Source of the DNA: Macrosoma leucophasiata
Taxonomy: Eukaryota; Arthropoda; Insecta; Lepidoptera; Hedylidae
DNA length: 64,000 bases
Assembly: GCA_036365455.1 (NCBI GenBank)
Contig: JAWQUS010000030.1
Location: 19,364,001-19,428,000, forward strand
Direction of reading: 5' to 3'
Shown here: positions 8,524 to 18,281 of the stretch, one piece after another
Position numbering within the stretch: position 1 is the first letter of the stretch
Layout of the letters: each line of letters starts with the position of its first letter
Program-made: the position numbers and the translations under genes
Notes under the pieces: model-generated
Told to the model about the DNA's origin: nothing
The model's input: the letters and a program-made list of their open reading frames with translations, nothing else
Databases searched by the model: none

Positions 8524-10197
8524 TTAATACCTGTTTCTGCTACGTACGTTTGTTTCGTAAGTCGTTAATAAAGATTTAATAGTTATTTTACAAGACTCTG
8601 TACTAACAGATACCTGACCATTGATGCCGGTCACGGTGGAGTCACGACTACGTCTCACCAAGCCGAGTTTATCACACAGCTCCTGTGTCATGAAGTTCGA
8701 GGTACTGCCATTGTCGAGCAGAAGACGGGCAGTGTGATAGACGCCGTTTGCACCTCGCACTGTCACCAAAGCTGTGGACAGTAGAGTACAACGATTACTG
8801 CCGTCGTAAGATGACGATGCTCTCTCAATACTTGCGGATAAGGCCACGGCTTCCTCAAGTATGGGAGCTTGTTGTTTTTCATTTGTGTAATGTTTGTGCA
8901 GTAATGTATTGTGCTTAGACTTGCAATATTTGCAATGTGTTAAAATACAGGTTTTACTAGTATGCCCATTGCGTAAACAATTATGACACACTTTCAATTC
9001 TGATACTTTTGAAATGCGTTCATCAACTTCAAGGGATCTGAAAAGTTGACATGAAAAAAGAAAATGTTGTTTTTTGCACAAAGGGCAATTCAAGTGTTTA
9101 GAAAAGGAACTATTATTTTTACTTTTATTTGTATTTGTTGTCTCAATTATAAAACTTTTAGAATTGTTTGTTATTGATAGTTGTTTTTTATTATTATCAA
9201 TATTATTAATTTTTATACCTTGCATTGTCTCTAATAATTCTGATTTGTTGTTTAAAAATTTTAGAAAATCTGATAAGCTAGGAAAACCATTTTTGTTACC
9301 TTTAGATTCTTCCCATTCACGTGTAGTTCTGTAATCTAATTTGGAAGCGATTAAATAAATTATAAGTGTGTCCCAGTGGTCAGTCGGTTGGCCTAAGGTA
9401 GCCAAAGATCGTAAGTTTTTGTTCGTAATGTCTACAATATTGCGAAGACCACAGCTAGATTCTTTTTTAAGACACTCTAACTCAAACAATGCTTTAACGT
9501 GGTTGTTCACTAGTAAACGTTCATTGTCAAACCGTTCTGTTAATAGTTGCCAAGCTATGTTATAATTATTTGATGTAAACTCTAAACTTTGAATTACTAA
9601 CAGCGCAGTACCCGATAGGGCAGCTCGCAAATAATGAAATTTGTTTATATCACTTATATGAGGAGTATCATGAACTAGGGAAATATATGTGTCTCTAAAT
9701 TCGAGCCAGTGTTGGTAGTTACCGTCAAAATTAGGCAGAGTGATTTTTGGCAGACGCACAAAATCATGACGCCAATGCCGTCCATCGCTGGAACTCGAAC
9801 CGGAACCTGAACGAGCGCGGTGGCTAGAAGACAGCTGCGCACCCTCGCTCAGCAGCGTCCGCGCTGTTGAAATCAGCTCATAGTATTGTGATTCAATTTG
9901 CTCCCGCTCGGCTAATAACGCGGCAGGATCCTCAGCCAAAACTTCTAACTCCGTCTGCAATGCGTCGAAATCACTGTATAAATTTTCAAATTTACTAAGC
10001 CGATACTCTAATTCTGTTGTTTGCACTGCACTTAAGATTTTACAACTTTTAGGCACCGTTAAATAATTACCAAATATGGTAAATTTACCTTTCAACGCAC
10101 TCCTTTTCTTAATTAAATCCTTTACTTTAGATTCAGACATCTTTACGCACCGCGAACTAAATAAGTTATTTTTAATCAAGTACGTAGGTAATGACAC
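8524..10197 (-). CDS. BEL/Pao gag-protease polyprotein, truncated
   Basis: A 557-residue open frame. The likelier start is the second methionine (MSESKVKDLIKKRSALKGK, codon at 10138-10140), as gag proteins of this family begin this way. The capsid-like region includes RLPKITLPNFDGNYQHWLEF and FHYLRAALSGTA. Three zinc-binding motifs follow in order: CPLCKKQHFLFSC, CHNCLRNGHTSKTC (a canonical CX2CX4HX4C) and CKYCKSKHNTLLH. An aspartic protease begins at ARLLLDNGSTSNFMTQELCD; its active-site triplet reads D-N-G instead of the usual D-S/T-G, which may weaken catalysis. The frame then ends where RT should begin. Whether any protein is made is unknown. Confidence 0.88.
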   Translation of the reverse strand: MSLPTYLIKNNLFSSRCVKMSESKVKDLIKKRSALKGKFTIFGNYLTVPKSCKILSAVQTTELEYRLSKFENLYSDFDALQTELEVLAEDPAALLAEREQIESQYYELISTARTLLSEGAQLSSSHRARSGSGSSSSDGRHWRHDFVRLPKITLPNFDGNYQHWLEFRDTYISLVHDTPHISDINKFHYLRAALSGTALLVIQSLEFTSNNYNIAWQLLTERFDNERLLVNNHVKALFELECLKKESSCGLRNIVDITNKNLRSLATLGQPTDHWDTLIIYLIASKLDYRTTREWEESKGNKNGFPSLSDFLKFLNNKSELLETMQGIKINNIDNNKKQLSITNNSKSFIIETTNTNKSKNNSSFSKHLNCPLCKKQHFLFSCQLFRSLEVDERISKVSELKVCHNCLRNGHTSKTCILTHCKYCKSKHNTLLHKHYTNEKQQAPILEEAVALSASIERASSSYDGSNRCTLLSTALVTVRGANGVYHTARLLLDNGSTSNFMTQELCDKLGLVRRSRDSTVTGINGQVSVSTESCKITIKSLLTTYETNVRSRNRY

Positions 10198-10865
10198 GAA
10201 ACAAGCGAGCGATGACTATGATTCGTAGCAGAAACCGGTTTTGAAGCGAACGATATGCATACGCGGTCGCAGTGAATAGCAGAAAGCAAATTAGGTATAA
10301 TACTTCTATGCAATGGAATAAATGCAGCGGCGGGTATGGATAGTTATATGTACTTATGCATTTATGCGTTCGATACTATGCGCGTTGATGTTATCTAATT
10401 GAATCACTGAATAAGCTTCGGACTTTTATTGTTATAGATTAGTTAATAAGTTGAAATGAGCCTGCACTTTTATTAGACAGTGCTAGTAGGTAGTAGAGGT
10501 AAGGCAAATTGTGTATAATATTAGCACGTTTAATATGACCAAATTACTAAAAATAATTAAATAAGACCTAGAATACAGTAGGCAAGCTAGGCGTTGTAAG
10601 AGAATAGCGCTAGACCCATGTACGTATACACGTGTACTTGTCGGATCCAAGCTAAGACTATTCAAAAACACGAAAAAGGAATGTAGGACACGACGGAAAG
10701 GAAAATAGATTGGAACGGACTCACTGTATCCGTATCCTGGTAGTGGTATCCTTGCGAAGGCACGTGGCTGGATGTTGCTCGACCTCTAGATGACCGCAAG
10801 GCGACCGCTCCTTTCCGTTTTCTCAGACCCTTTCTTGTAGAGACTTCTTGAGGTAGAAGGACCAA

Positions 10866-11173
10866 TGTTGGAGGTGGTATATAGTGGACTGTATATTTGT
10901 TGTAATGTACTTTAAATAAAAGGTAATTTAAAGTTGAACTATGTATTTCACTGGTATAAGATGTCTTCAGAAAGAGCCGTGGTGAGAGAGTGTTACAATG
11001 CAAAAATTAGAAAGGATTGAAGACATGATTGACTGAATGATTGAACAAACGACGTGGTTGGTCGTCTCCGTCAGCGACGTCGGTGTCGTCACGCCTCACG
11101 ATTCGACGACACGACATCGGTGGGGCCCGCCTCCACCAATCAAGCACGATGAATGATATTGAAGTGCTTGACA
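10866..11173 (-). repeat. BEL/Pao 5' LTR
   Basis: This is the promoter-side LTR for the minus-strand coding region; see the element entry for matching ends and target duplication. The interval 10198-10865 is its untranslated leader, in which I see no other feature. Confidence 0.92.
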
Positions 11174-11257
11174 GTATGTGTTGTATGTGTACAACGGTAC
11201 CCACGATACAGGTTTATACCTACTGTGGGGCTGTGAGTGTAAGCGTATTTTATTTAT
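11174..11257 (+). mobile_element. SINE C, 3' part
   Basis: It continues the SINE C body (GTATGTGTACAACGG ... GGGGCTGTGAGTGTAAGCGT) interrupted at 7687. The other SINE C copies at 46583-46783 and 14405-14587 show the uninterrupted order. Confidence 0.85.
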
Positions 11258-11318
11258 TTTATTTTAATATCGTTATTACTCTGAACACATTTACACGCAC
11301 ACAAATGCGCGAGATGTT

Positions 11319-11574
11319 CATAATTTTTGGAGTTCGCGGGCGTAGGCACCACAGCATTACCTAATATACTTGCTGCTAAATGGTAGTGTTCCGGTCAGGT
11401 GGTAATGTACGGCCCTGTAATTTCCGGCACAGAGACATAACACCTTAGGCCTCAGGAGCGGTAACGCATCTGCATTTTGACCTTGGTCTTTGTGTGGGTG
11501 TCTATAGGCTGCAGTCATCACTTAACATCAATGTAAACTGCATGCTTGTTTGCCACTTACATTACATTAAAAAA
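11319..11574 (+). mobile_element. Repeat A, nearly full length
   Basis: It starts within the GGAGTTCGCGGGCGTAGGCA segment and ends CCACTTACATTACATTAAAA. The first ~30 bp of the family are missing. Confidence 0.85.
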
Positions 11575-11984
11575 GCCCTCTCAAGGTCACTCAATGTCTG
11601 AATATCTTGGGCTTAAGACACTTATTTAAAACTAGATTTCGACTGAGCTTACCATGTTTCTCTAATAAACAGCAATGACGAAGCCACTTCTCACTTCACT
11701 GTGAGGCAATCCGAGTCTGGAGCAACGTCGCATGACTCGGCTAGTGGCGAGATCGGATAACATACGAGTAGGGTTACGGGATCCATTTGGACGACATTTT
11801 AGTGTTGACGAAAAGAGGAAAATACTATGCATATAATATAAAATTGTTTCTCATGACTACGTCCACACACTCTTTGGTAATGGCACAAAATGATTTAAAG
11901 ATTTTTTTATTTATTTGAATGTTTATAGGGCACAATATTTACCAAATGCAACATTAATTTAATCATATGGATATAAAAGAATTG

Positions 11985-12085
11985 CTTATGACACTGGGTG
12001 TTTGTGTATGTGTTGTGTGTGTGTTGTGTGTGTAGGTACAACGGCACCATGGTTACAGGTGCATGAGCCGCATACTTAGTGTGCG
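11985..12085 (+). mobile_element. SINE C fragment
   Basis: TGGGTGTTTGTGTATGTGTT and GTACAACGGCACC match the SINE C body, with a local TGTG expansion between them. It ends in GCATGAGCCGCATACTTAG / TGTGCGGCTCATGC, a small inverted repeat. Confidence 0.55.
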
Positions 12086-12219
12086 GCTCATGCAATGTTT
12101 TATCATTATTTTACTATTATCAAGTTACAAAAAAGTGAATATGATATATTGAGTCAGTTTAAACAATAAATTATTGTCAAATAAAATACAAATAATATTT
12201 TATAATTAAGTTCCTCTGA

Positions 12220-12605
12220 ACGTCGGGCGTCGCGACCTGGCGACTCCATCGCTCTCTAGTAAAGGAGAATTCTTCCGCTAGTGCGTCAGTCAGTCAACCG
12301 AATAATGGCGGCCAAACCATTCCAATAAGGCGGTAGTAAAATAACAACGCGGAATGGGCAGCAGCGTCTCGCGATAAACCTATCACCACTGAGATCGTCA
12401 ATCCCCTTCCAAGTGTGGTGATTATTGTATATTCTCCCCTAATGACGCACAACACTGTTTGGGAAAACACTTTATCCAGCAGCACCCTGCTGGATAAGGC
12501 CACCAGTCCACCTGAAAGACGCCCATGTCTTTCGGCTGGAGTGATGAAGTATTTCAAACGAAAGTCATTTTTATAACCATCAATATGTATGCCAGTTTGC
12601 CTCAC
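12220..12605 (-). repeat. Unclassified repeat D, longest copy
   Basis: AATGGCGGCCAAACCATTCC, CGCGATAAACCTATCACC and AAGTGTGGTGATTATTG match the inverse of 2806-2965. The extra 3' part contains a short inverted repeat, TTATCCAGCAG...CTGCTGGATAA. The 103-codon frame over it is stop-free by chance as far as I can tell. Confidence 0.55.
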
Positions 12606-13204
12606 CTATAACGTGAAGAAAAGGAATATTGTCATATAAAGAAAATAAAGACTTACCATTACCATATGCAAAGCATAATTATATAACCCTTATTAATGTT
12701 CTATTCTTGACATTACATGCGATTAAAATGTGGCATTTAAAAATTGTAAACATACATCAGTACGCTTACAATTTTTAAGGCTTGATTAGTTCAATTTTGT
12801 AAATTACACATATACAAAACAAAAGGAAAGTTAAATGTCCAATTACTGATTCACAAAAAATTGTAAGCAACCCTACGATGACAGTGGTATGAGGTTAATG
12901 GCTCACTGTTTGACGAGAGGGGACATTTTTAATCTACGCTATTTCGAGGCCAATTATAAAGCATTGATTGGCCGCCATTTTGTAACCCTTTCTGTAGATA
13001 AGGCTTTAATGGTTCTTGCAGCCTTTAAGTGCCCTACAGAAGGTCTCGAGCTCTTTCGTGGGTAATAGGACGGCTTTGTCGTAATATCTTATCAGTGGTT
13101 TACCTACCTTCTGTGTTTCGAAATTCGTTCGGCTGTTAAATCGTGAAAGGCCTACAAACATACCTAGTTGTAATAATATTATAAGTATTTATTTACATTT
13201 GTTT

Positions 13205-13378
13205 TTGTGGCAAACAGGCATACAGTTTACATCGATGAAAAGTAAGGTACATATTTATAGACTTGTGTGGATTTACTGATCCACATGAACCTATAAAGAT
13301 GAGCTGAACACTACCATTTAGCGGTATGTAGTTTAGGTAATGCGGTGGTGTCTACGCCCGCGAGCTCCGTCATCAGGC
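13205..13378 (-). mobile_element. Repeat A, internally deleted old copy
   Basis: Outer pieces are present (TGGCAAACAGGCATACAGTT; GAACACTACCATTTAGCGG to GCGAGCTCCGTCATC) and the centre is lost. Confidence 0.65.
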
Positions 13379-13409
13379 TTCCTTTTTGTTCTAACAAAGG
13401 AGTCCACAC

Positions 13410-13555
13410 AAAAATGCGATGCGACGCCGCATCGCAGGACTTTGCGATGCGAATTGCTGCGATGCGATTTCGTCTGACATATTGAAAGCATGGTCAATCG
13501 CATCGCAGCAATTCGCATCGCAAGGTCCTGCGATGCGACGTCGCATCGCATTTTT
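13410..13555. repeat. Near-perfect hairpin (60-bp arms)
   Basis: The left arm 13410-13469 and right arm 13496-13555 are reverse complements at 58 of 60 positions, with a 26-bp loop. The arms themselves repeat the motif GCGATGCGA. It may be a foldback MITE with AAAAATGCG ends. A transcript would fold into a long duplex; the two mismatches would become G-U pairs in RNA. Confidence 0.9.
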
Positions 13556-13697
13556 GTCTGGGCGCCCTAAGACTATCCAGAACTATTTATTCCCGCTGTT
13601 AATTGAAAATTTTCTGCCTGATAATCTTCTGACCTGCCAATCACGTTCCCTCGTTGCGTGCCTGTGATACCAGTTAATCAGGATTTGGTTCCATTAT

Positions 13698-13893
13698 TCA
13701 GTGCAAATTTTGCTTCGCTAGCGCTAGTTGGGCGTCTCCGATTCCCTTCGCATTCGCCACGTTTTCGGTTCGGGTCGGTTCGGTTTCGTGGTCGGCGAGA
13801 CCAGTGTCGTCACATGGCGTGTGTCAAACATTTTTAATACTCTTGATTTTGCCGCTCGCAGCACCGCTCGCCACGCCGCTCACAGCAGTAAGT
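13698..13893 (+). promoter_or_regulatory. Possible alternative promoter and non-coding first exon
   Basis: An arthropod initiator-like TCAGT (13698-13702) precedes a second isolated CpG-rich stretch (13728-13880). That stretch ends at a donor GCA|GTAAGT with GT at 13888-13889. An AGTTG element lies at about +27, one base off the strict DPE position. Together with the 3.65-kb candidate it suggests alternative first exons of a plus-strand gene. This is based on composition and motifs only. Confidence 0.35.
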
Positions 13894-14404
13894 TCGTGAA
13901 CGCGGCGTTATAACCCACGGTTTAGCTTGAGGAGTGTGACTAGTGACTGGCCCGGTTAATTAATTTATAGGCGGTGTTCGTGACGCGAGAATGTATTTCA
14001 ATTAAACTTGACAAGTTCCCCGAATATCTTTAAAGGCATGTAATGTGATCAGACAGAAGTAACATTACTTCAGCAAAGTAACATGTTGATTTGAACATTA
14101 ATAAAGACATTACTGTTCGTTTATAGAACGTTATTTTTTTTAAAACAAAAGTTATACTGACTTCCAAGTGTTAGCACTTAGCACAGCTTAGCATAGCTCA
14201 ATTTTGACACCCTATTTATTATTGACAATATGAGGAAAAAATCATTTTTAACAGACTTCATAACGGAGTAGGTTTTCAATACGCCTGTATGTTGTTTTTT
14301 ATTTTGCTTGTTACGGACATTTTTCTCTGGTCTTCGATCAATAATGTACTAGATAAAGGGTCGCGGTCGGAAGAATGTAATGAGAGAAAGAGCACAAAAC
14401 AAGT

Positions 14405-14587
14405 TTGTGCGGAAATACGCTTTACACTCACAGCCTCACACCTAGTATAAACCTTTGTAGTGACAGCCGTTGTACACATACAACGCACATACAAACACCA
14501 TCGGATATCTGATACAAATATTTGTTCCTATGCCACAATCGAACCCGCGACCCTCGAATCAAACGAGTTTGACTAACCGGGTTGTCG
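14405..14587 (-). mobile_element. SINE C, full-length diverged copy
   Basis: Read on the minus strand it begins with the tRNA-like CGGTTAGTCAAACTCG head, has the B box GGTTCGATTGTGG (degraded), and ends TGAGTGTAAAGCG. Confidence 0.8.
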
Positions 14588-14667
14588 AATACGAATAATC
14601 TGCTGATAAATACACAAGTCACAAATAAAGGAAAATGGTTTGAAAATGTTACTAACTTACTGGTGTT

Positions 14668-14902
14668 AGAGTTCCAATTTTGGAGCTCGAGGGCATAGGC
14701 ACCACCGCATTACCTAATCTATCTGAATCAAATGATTTATGTGTGAATGTGTACCTATCGTGTTCCGGTTGGATGGTTATGTATAGCCCTGTTATAACAC
14801 AGAGACATAACATCTATGGTCTCAGGGGTGGCAACCTATCTGCATTTTGGTCACTGGTCTTTGTGTGGGTGTCTATACGCTGCAGTCATCACTTAACATC
14901 TA
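14668..14902 (+). mobile_element. Repeat A, interrupted copy (main part)
   Basis: It starts CTGGTGTTAGAGTTCCAATT and reaches GCAGTCATCACTTAACATC, where a LINE 3' tail has inserted. Its end, GAACTTCATGCTTGTTTGTC then CACCTTCATTAC, resumes at about 15122-15160. Confidence 0.78.
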
Positions 14903-15118
14903 TCAGAATCAGAATCAGAAACTCATTTATTCATTTAGGGTGACAGGCACCTCTTATGACACGTCAAAAACAAACAAAATAAATTAAAGCGAATAACAAT
15001 TGATATACATGTCAAACAAGATAAAAAATATATGTAAAGTCAAGAATATCACTAAGATAAAACTAAATGTCATAAACTAATGTAAAAAGTATATCAGTAA
15101 AAATGTGAACAATGTGAA
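14903..15118 (-). mobile_element. LINE 3' tail F with (TGATTC)n end
   Basis: The plus strand shows AGAATCAGAATCAGAAACTC followed by ATTTATTCATTTAGGGTGAC. The same sequence occurs at 37850-38135 (plus) and 63127-63425 (minus). Ending in a short hexamer repeat rather than poly(A) is typical of CR1/Jockey-related LINE 3' ends. No coding sequence is included. Confidence 0.7.
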
Positions 15119-15198
15119 CAATGTGAACTTCATGCTTGTTTGTCACCTTCATTACAAAAAGAAAACTTTTTACCTATTTATAGATTAATAAATATTCA

Positions 15199-15219
15199 TT
15201 TCTTTTTTTACAGGTAAGT
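15199..15219 (+). promoter_or_regulatory. Candidate recursive (ratchet) splice site
   Basis: The pyrimidine-rich TTTCTTTTTTTACAG ends at 15213 and is followed directly by GTAAGT (15214-15219). A 3' splice site fused to a 5' splice site with no exon between is the definition of a ratcheting point, known from long Drosophila introns. It is on the same strand as the two candidate first exons, 1.3 kb after the second. Without expression data it remains a sequence match. Confidence 0.4.
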
Positions 15220-15280
15220 TTTCATTGAATTCCCGGAACGGTAAGATTTGTTTGGAAGTTATTTTATCTTCTGAAGTTTT

Positions 15281-15347
15281 GTTTCTACGAAGTCGTAGAA
15301 AGTTCGTAGCACGGCTACGCGGCGTAGCATCGCGCTACGAACTTATT
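15281..15347. repeat. Nested GTAGC/GCTAC inverted repeats
   Basis: TTTCTACGA...TCGTAGAAA is followed by AAGTTCGTAGC...GCTACGAACTT, which encloses GCTACGC...GCGTAGC. These form adjacent small hairpins. Confidence 0.75.
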
Positions 15348-15714
15348 AATCGTTTCAAACTTGTGCATTTTTTGCTACAAAAATGCACGAGTGGCAACTA
15401 GTGCACCATTTCCGAGTTCTCGATTTATTCTGTGCTAATTTTATGCGGAGAATTCGTTCTAGTTTTCTACTTATGTACATTAACACGAGACCTAATAAAC
15501 CTTTTATTGCCATGGCGTCATGGCGTTCTCGTCGTACCTTCAATAGTTTTGAAGTTATTATTTTGATTATTTCTAATCAATGTTTAGGTTATAAACCATT
15601 TTCTTATCTGTAAGGTGATATAATTCAGTAATTTTTATCTTGCACATATTTCTTGAAATGTTTTAATTTATAATATTACTTATATCGTCCCTTAATCTTA
15701 ATTAGTATTAAGTA

Positions 15715-16361
15715 TTGGTTGGGGAAAAAGTTTCTTCGCATTTTTAAGATAATTCAAAACATTTTTTAATATAGTTTATTTAAATTTAACTAAAGTATGT
15801 ATGTACCATTTTGTTCGATAACCTTTTACCATCTTGTAGGTAGGGACATGATCCCATTGCTATAAAAATTTTGGGACTTCTCATCAAAATACCGCGATAA
15901 GTGGATTCGGCAGTCCTCTCGTGATGTTAACCTAACATTGCATAAAGAATTCTGAAGAGACCGAAACAGGTGGAAATCTGAAGATGCAAGGTCAGGACTA
16001 TACGGCGGATGCATTAACACCTCCCAGCCAAACTCTCTTAATTTTTGCTGAGTGGTTATATATGTGTGAGGTCTAGCGTTATCATGATGAAACACCACAC
16101 CCCTTCTGTTGATCAATTCCGGCCGCTTTCTCTCAACTTCTTGCTTTAATCTCATCATTTGTTCGCAGTAGAGTTCAGAATCGATAGTCCTGCCTGGTGG
16201 TAATAGCTCATACTGAATAATGCCCTTCCAATCCCACCACACACACAACATCACAAGCGAGCAATGATACCAAAACCAGCCAGATACAAATACTACAGCC
16301 AAAGAGATTTTATTACAAGTTCATACATACTATAATGCGAAAAGACTTTTTCCCCAACCTA
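15715..16361 (-). mobile_element. Mariner element, internally deleted
   Basis: The ends match as inverted repeats: GGTTGGGGAAAAAGTTTCTT on the left and AAAAGACTTTTTCCCCAACC on the right, next to TA on both sides (15713-15714 and 16360-16361). At about 650 bp it is half the usual ~1.3 kb. The missing half is the 5' end of the transposase gene. Confidence 0.88.
15826..16302 (-). pseudogene. Mariner transposase, C-terminal half
   Basis: The open frame matches the catalytic C-terminal half of mariner transposases: VWWDWKGIIQYELLPPGRTI, then FHHDNARPHT and PPYSPDLASSDFHLFRSLQN. The second and third catalytic aspartates are present, with exactly 34 residues between them (D34D, mariner type). The first catalytic aspartate and the N-terminal DNA-binding domain are deleted, so the product cannot be an active transposase. 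SSDFHLF replaces the usual PSDYHLF. Confidence 0.88.
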
Positions 16362-16376
16362 TTATATCTGTTATTT

Positions 16377-16652
16377 TTACTGGTGGTAGAACTCCAGTGA
16401 CGGAGCTCACGGGCGTAGGCACCACCGCATTACCTAATATACTTGCCGCTAGTGTTCAGTACTATCGTGTTCCGGTCAGGTGGTAATAATGTACGGCACT
16501 GTAATTTCCGGCACAGAGGCATAACACCTTTGGCCTTAGGAGTGGTAACGTATCTGCATTTTGGCTTTGTGAGGGTATCTATAGGCTGCAGTCATCACTT
16601 AACATCAATGTGAACTGCGTGCTTGTTTGCCACTTAATTTACAAAAAAAAAA
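16377..16652 (+). mobile_element. Repeat A, nearly full length
   Basis: It starts ACTGGTGGTAGAACTCCAGT and ends CCACTTAATTTACAAAAAAA, a few bases downstream of the mariner. Confidence 0.9.
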
Positions 16653-16748
16653 CATACATCTCATATTTGTTGCAACAAGTGCTGCAACGCTGATATTCTG
16701 ATAGGCATATAGATTATCAACAAATATACATTTGAATAATATGCTGTA

Positions 16749-17210
16749 TTGCTAAATATCATCATATCAGCCATAGGACGTCCACTGCTGAACATAGGCC
16801 TCCCCCGATGACCTCCATGCCGACCGATCGGAAGCGACGTGCATCCAGCGGGTACCTGCAGCCTTGACTAGGTCGTCGGTCCATCTTGCAGGTGGACGTC
16901 CTACGCTGCGCTTGCCGGTACTTGGTCTCCACTCGAGAAACTTTTTGTCCCAGCGGCTATCGGTTTTCCGAGCTATGTGTCCTGTCCATTGCCACTTCAG
17001 CTTGGAGATCTTGGCTATGTCAGCGACTTTCGCTCGCCTACGGATTTCTTCATGTCTGATTCGATCCAGCAGGGAAACGCCGAGCATAACCCTCTCCTTT
17101 GACCGCTGAGTGACTTGGAGCTTTCGTACGAAACCCATAGTGAGAGACCACGTCTCGGCACCGTAAGTCATCACCGGTCAAACGCACTGGTTACAGACTT
17201 TCGTCTTCAA
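16749..17210 (-). pseudogene. RTE-a LINE reverse transcriptase, C-terminal fragment
   Basis: Minus-strand translation: MTYGAETWSLTMGFVRKLQV, GVSLLDRIRHEEIRRRAKVA, WQWTGHIARKTDSRW, RPSTGKRSVGRPPARWTDDL and GEAYVQQWTSYG. This is the conserved C-terminus of RTE-type reverse transcriptases, downstream of the YADD core. Unlike the 6.7-kb copy the frame is intact to its natural stop. The 3' untranslated end reads GGGGGAGGCCTATGTTCAGC then AGTGGACGTCCTATGGC. It is 5'-truncated and therefore inactive. Confidence 0.9.
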
Positions 17211-17520
17211 GGCTAAATATGAACTTGTTTATTTCTAGACTATATTTTTTGTAACATGATCAAACTGTAGTCAGCAGTTAAAGTAAATGGTTGCATGAAG
17301 ACACAATGTCACTTATTTCCGCGGTTATTTCGGCACGACACTGCGCCGTTGACATACGAATACACCCCCCATCCCACTTTTTCCCCCCCTTTTTTCACTG
17401 CTTAGACATTTATGTTATTAATATTTAAAACAAAGAGACAAAGTACACATATGAACGAAGTGACGATAAGACAGATTTCATAAAGAACAACTTTGACCTT
17501 AACTTATTAATTTATTGTAT

Positions 17521-17607
17521 AACTAGCTGTGCCCGCGACTTCGTCTAAGTGAGAAAAAATATGATTGTTCAGTATCTACCCGGACGAAGTCGTGGGCGCA
17601 GCTAGTA
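17521..17607. repeat. Two Helitron 3' ends in inverted orientation
   Basis: ACTAGCTGTGCCCGCGACTT at the left mirrors GACGAAGTCGTGGGCGCAGC and TAGT at the right, with about 35 bases between. Confidence 0.75.
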
Positions 17608-17940
17608 TAAAAGTAGCGTAAGTTACTCCTTATTACATCAGCTATCTGCCAGTGAAAGTCCCGTCAAAATCGGAGACACTCCAATTATTCTTATTTGTAT
17701 GTAGGTATGTATTTATGTATGGATGTATGGAGATTGAAGGTAGCCTAAGTTACTCCTTGTTACATCAGCTACCTACCCGTGGAAGTGCCGTCAAAGTCGG
17801 ATACACTCCAATTCTACTTATTTGTATGTAGGTATGTATGTTTCGATGTATGGAGATAAAAGTAGCCTAAGTTACTCCTTATCACATCAGCTATCTGCCA
17901 GTGAAAGTCCCGTCAAAATCGGTCAAGCCGTTCCCAAGAT
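17608..17940 (+). repeat. Three tandem ~124-bp units within Helitron-like sequence
   Basis: Units begin near 17609, 17735 and 17858, each with GTAGC(G/C)TAAGTTACTCCTT and, about 40 bases later, the GTCAAA(A/G)TCGG phrase. The last unit continues into the ordinary Helitron sequence (CAAGCCGTTCCCAAGATTAG), so the expansion is internal to the element. Confidence 0.85.
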
Positions 17941-18099
17941 TAGTCCCGCCAAACAAACAGACAGACAAAAATTGTAAAAAATGTTGTTTTGGTATATGTA
18001 CCGAGTATACATACATATGCGTTTAGTAAAAAGTGGTTATTTTTATATTACAAACAGACACTCCAATTTTATTTATTTGTACGTATATAGATTTATTAT

Positions 18100-18234
18100 G
18101 GAAGCTACAATACAACATTAGACCTAAAAATTCTGTGAAAATTTTAAGCGTCTACATTATAGCGGTAACAGAAATACATAATTTGTGAAAATGTTAGCTT
18201 TCTAGCTATCACTATTTATGAGATACAGCCTGGT

Positions 18235-18281
<47 letters not shown>

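Larger units (their letters stand above)
7688..11173 (-). mobile_element. BEL/Pao LTR retrotransposon, internally deleted
   Basis: Two 308-bp direct repeats (7688-7995 and 10866-11173) start TGTTGGAG and end CTTGACA on the plus strand. They are flanked by the 5-bp target duplication GTATG (7683-7687, 11174-11178), typical of BEL/Pao. Coding is on the minus strand: gag and protease, then only the C-terminal end of the integrase region. Reverse transcriptase, RNase H and most of integrase are gone, so the ~3.5-kb copy cannot move on its own. The LTRs are nearly identical by eye, which implies a fairly recent insertion. The likely primer-binding side is just left of 10866, reading TTGGTCCTTC on the minus strand. 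Confidence 0.93.

Noticed and set aside
12294..12605. 103-codon open frame
   Set aside because: It covers repeat D, and the other repeat D copies do not keep the frame.
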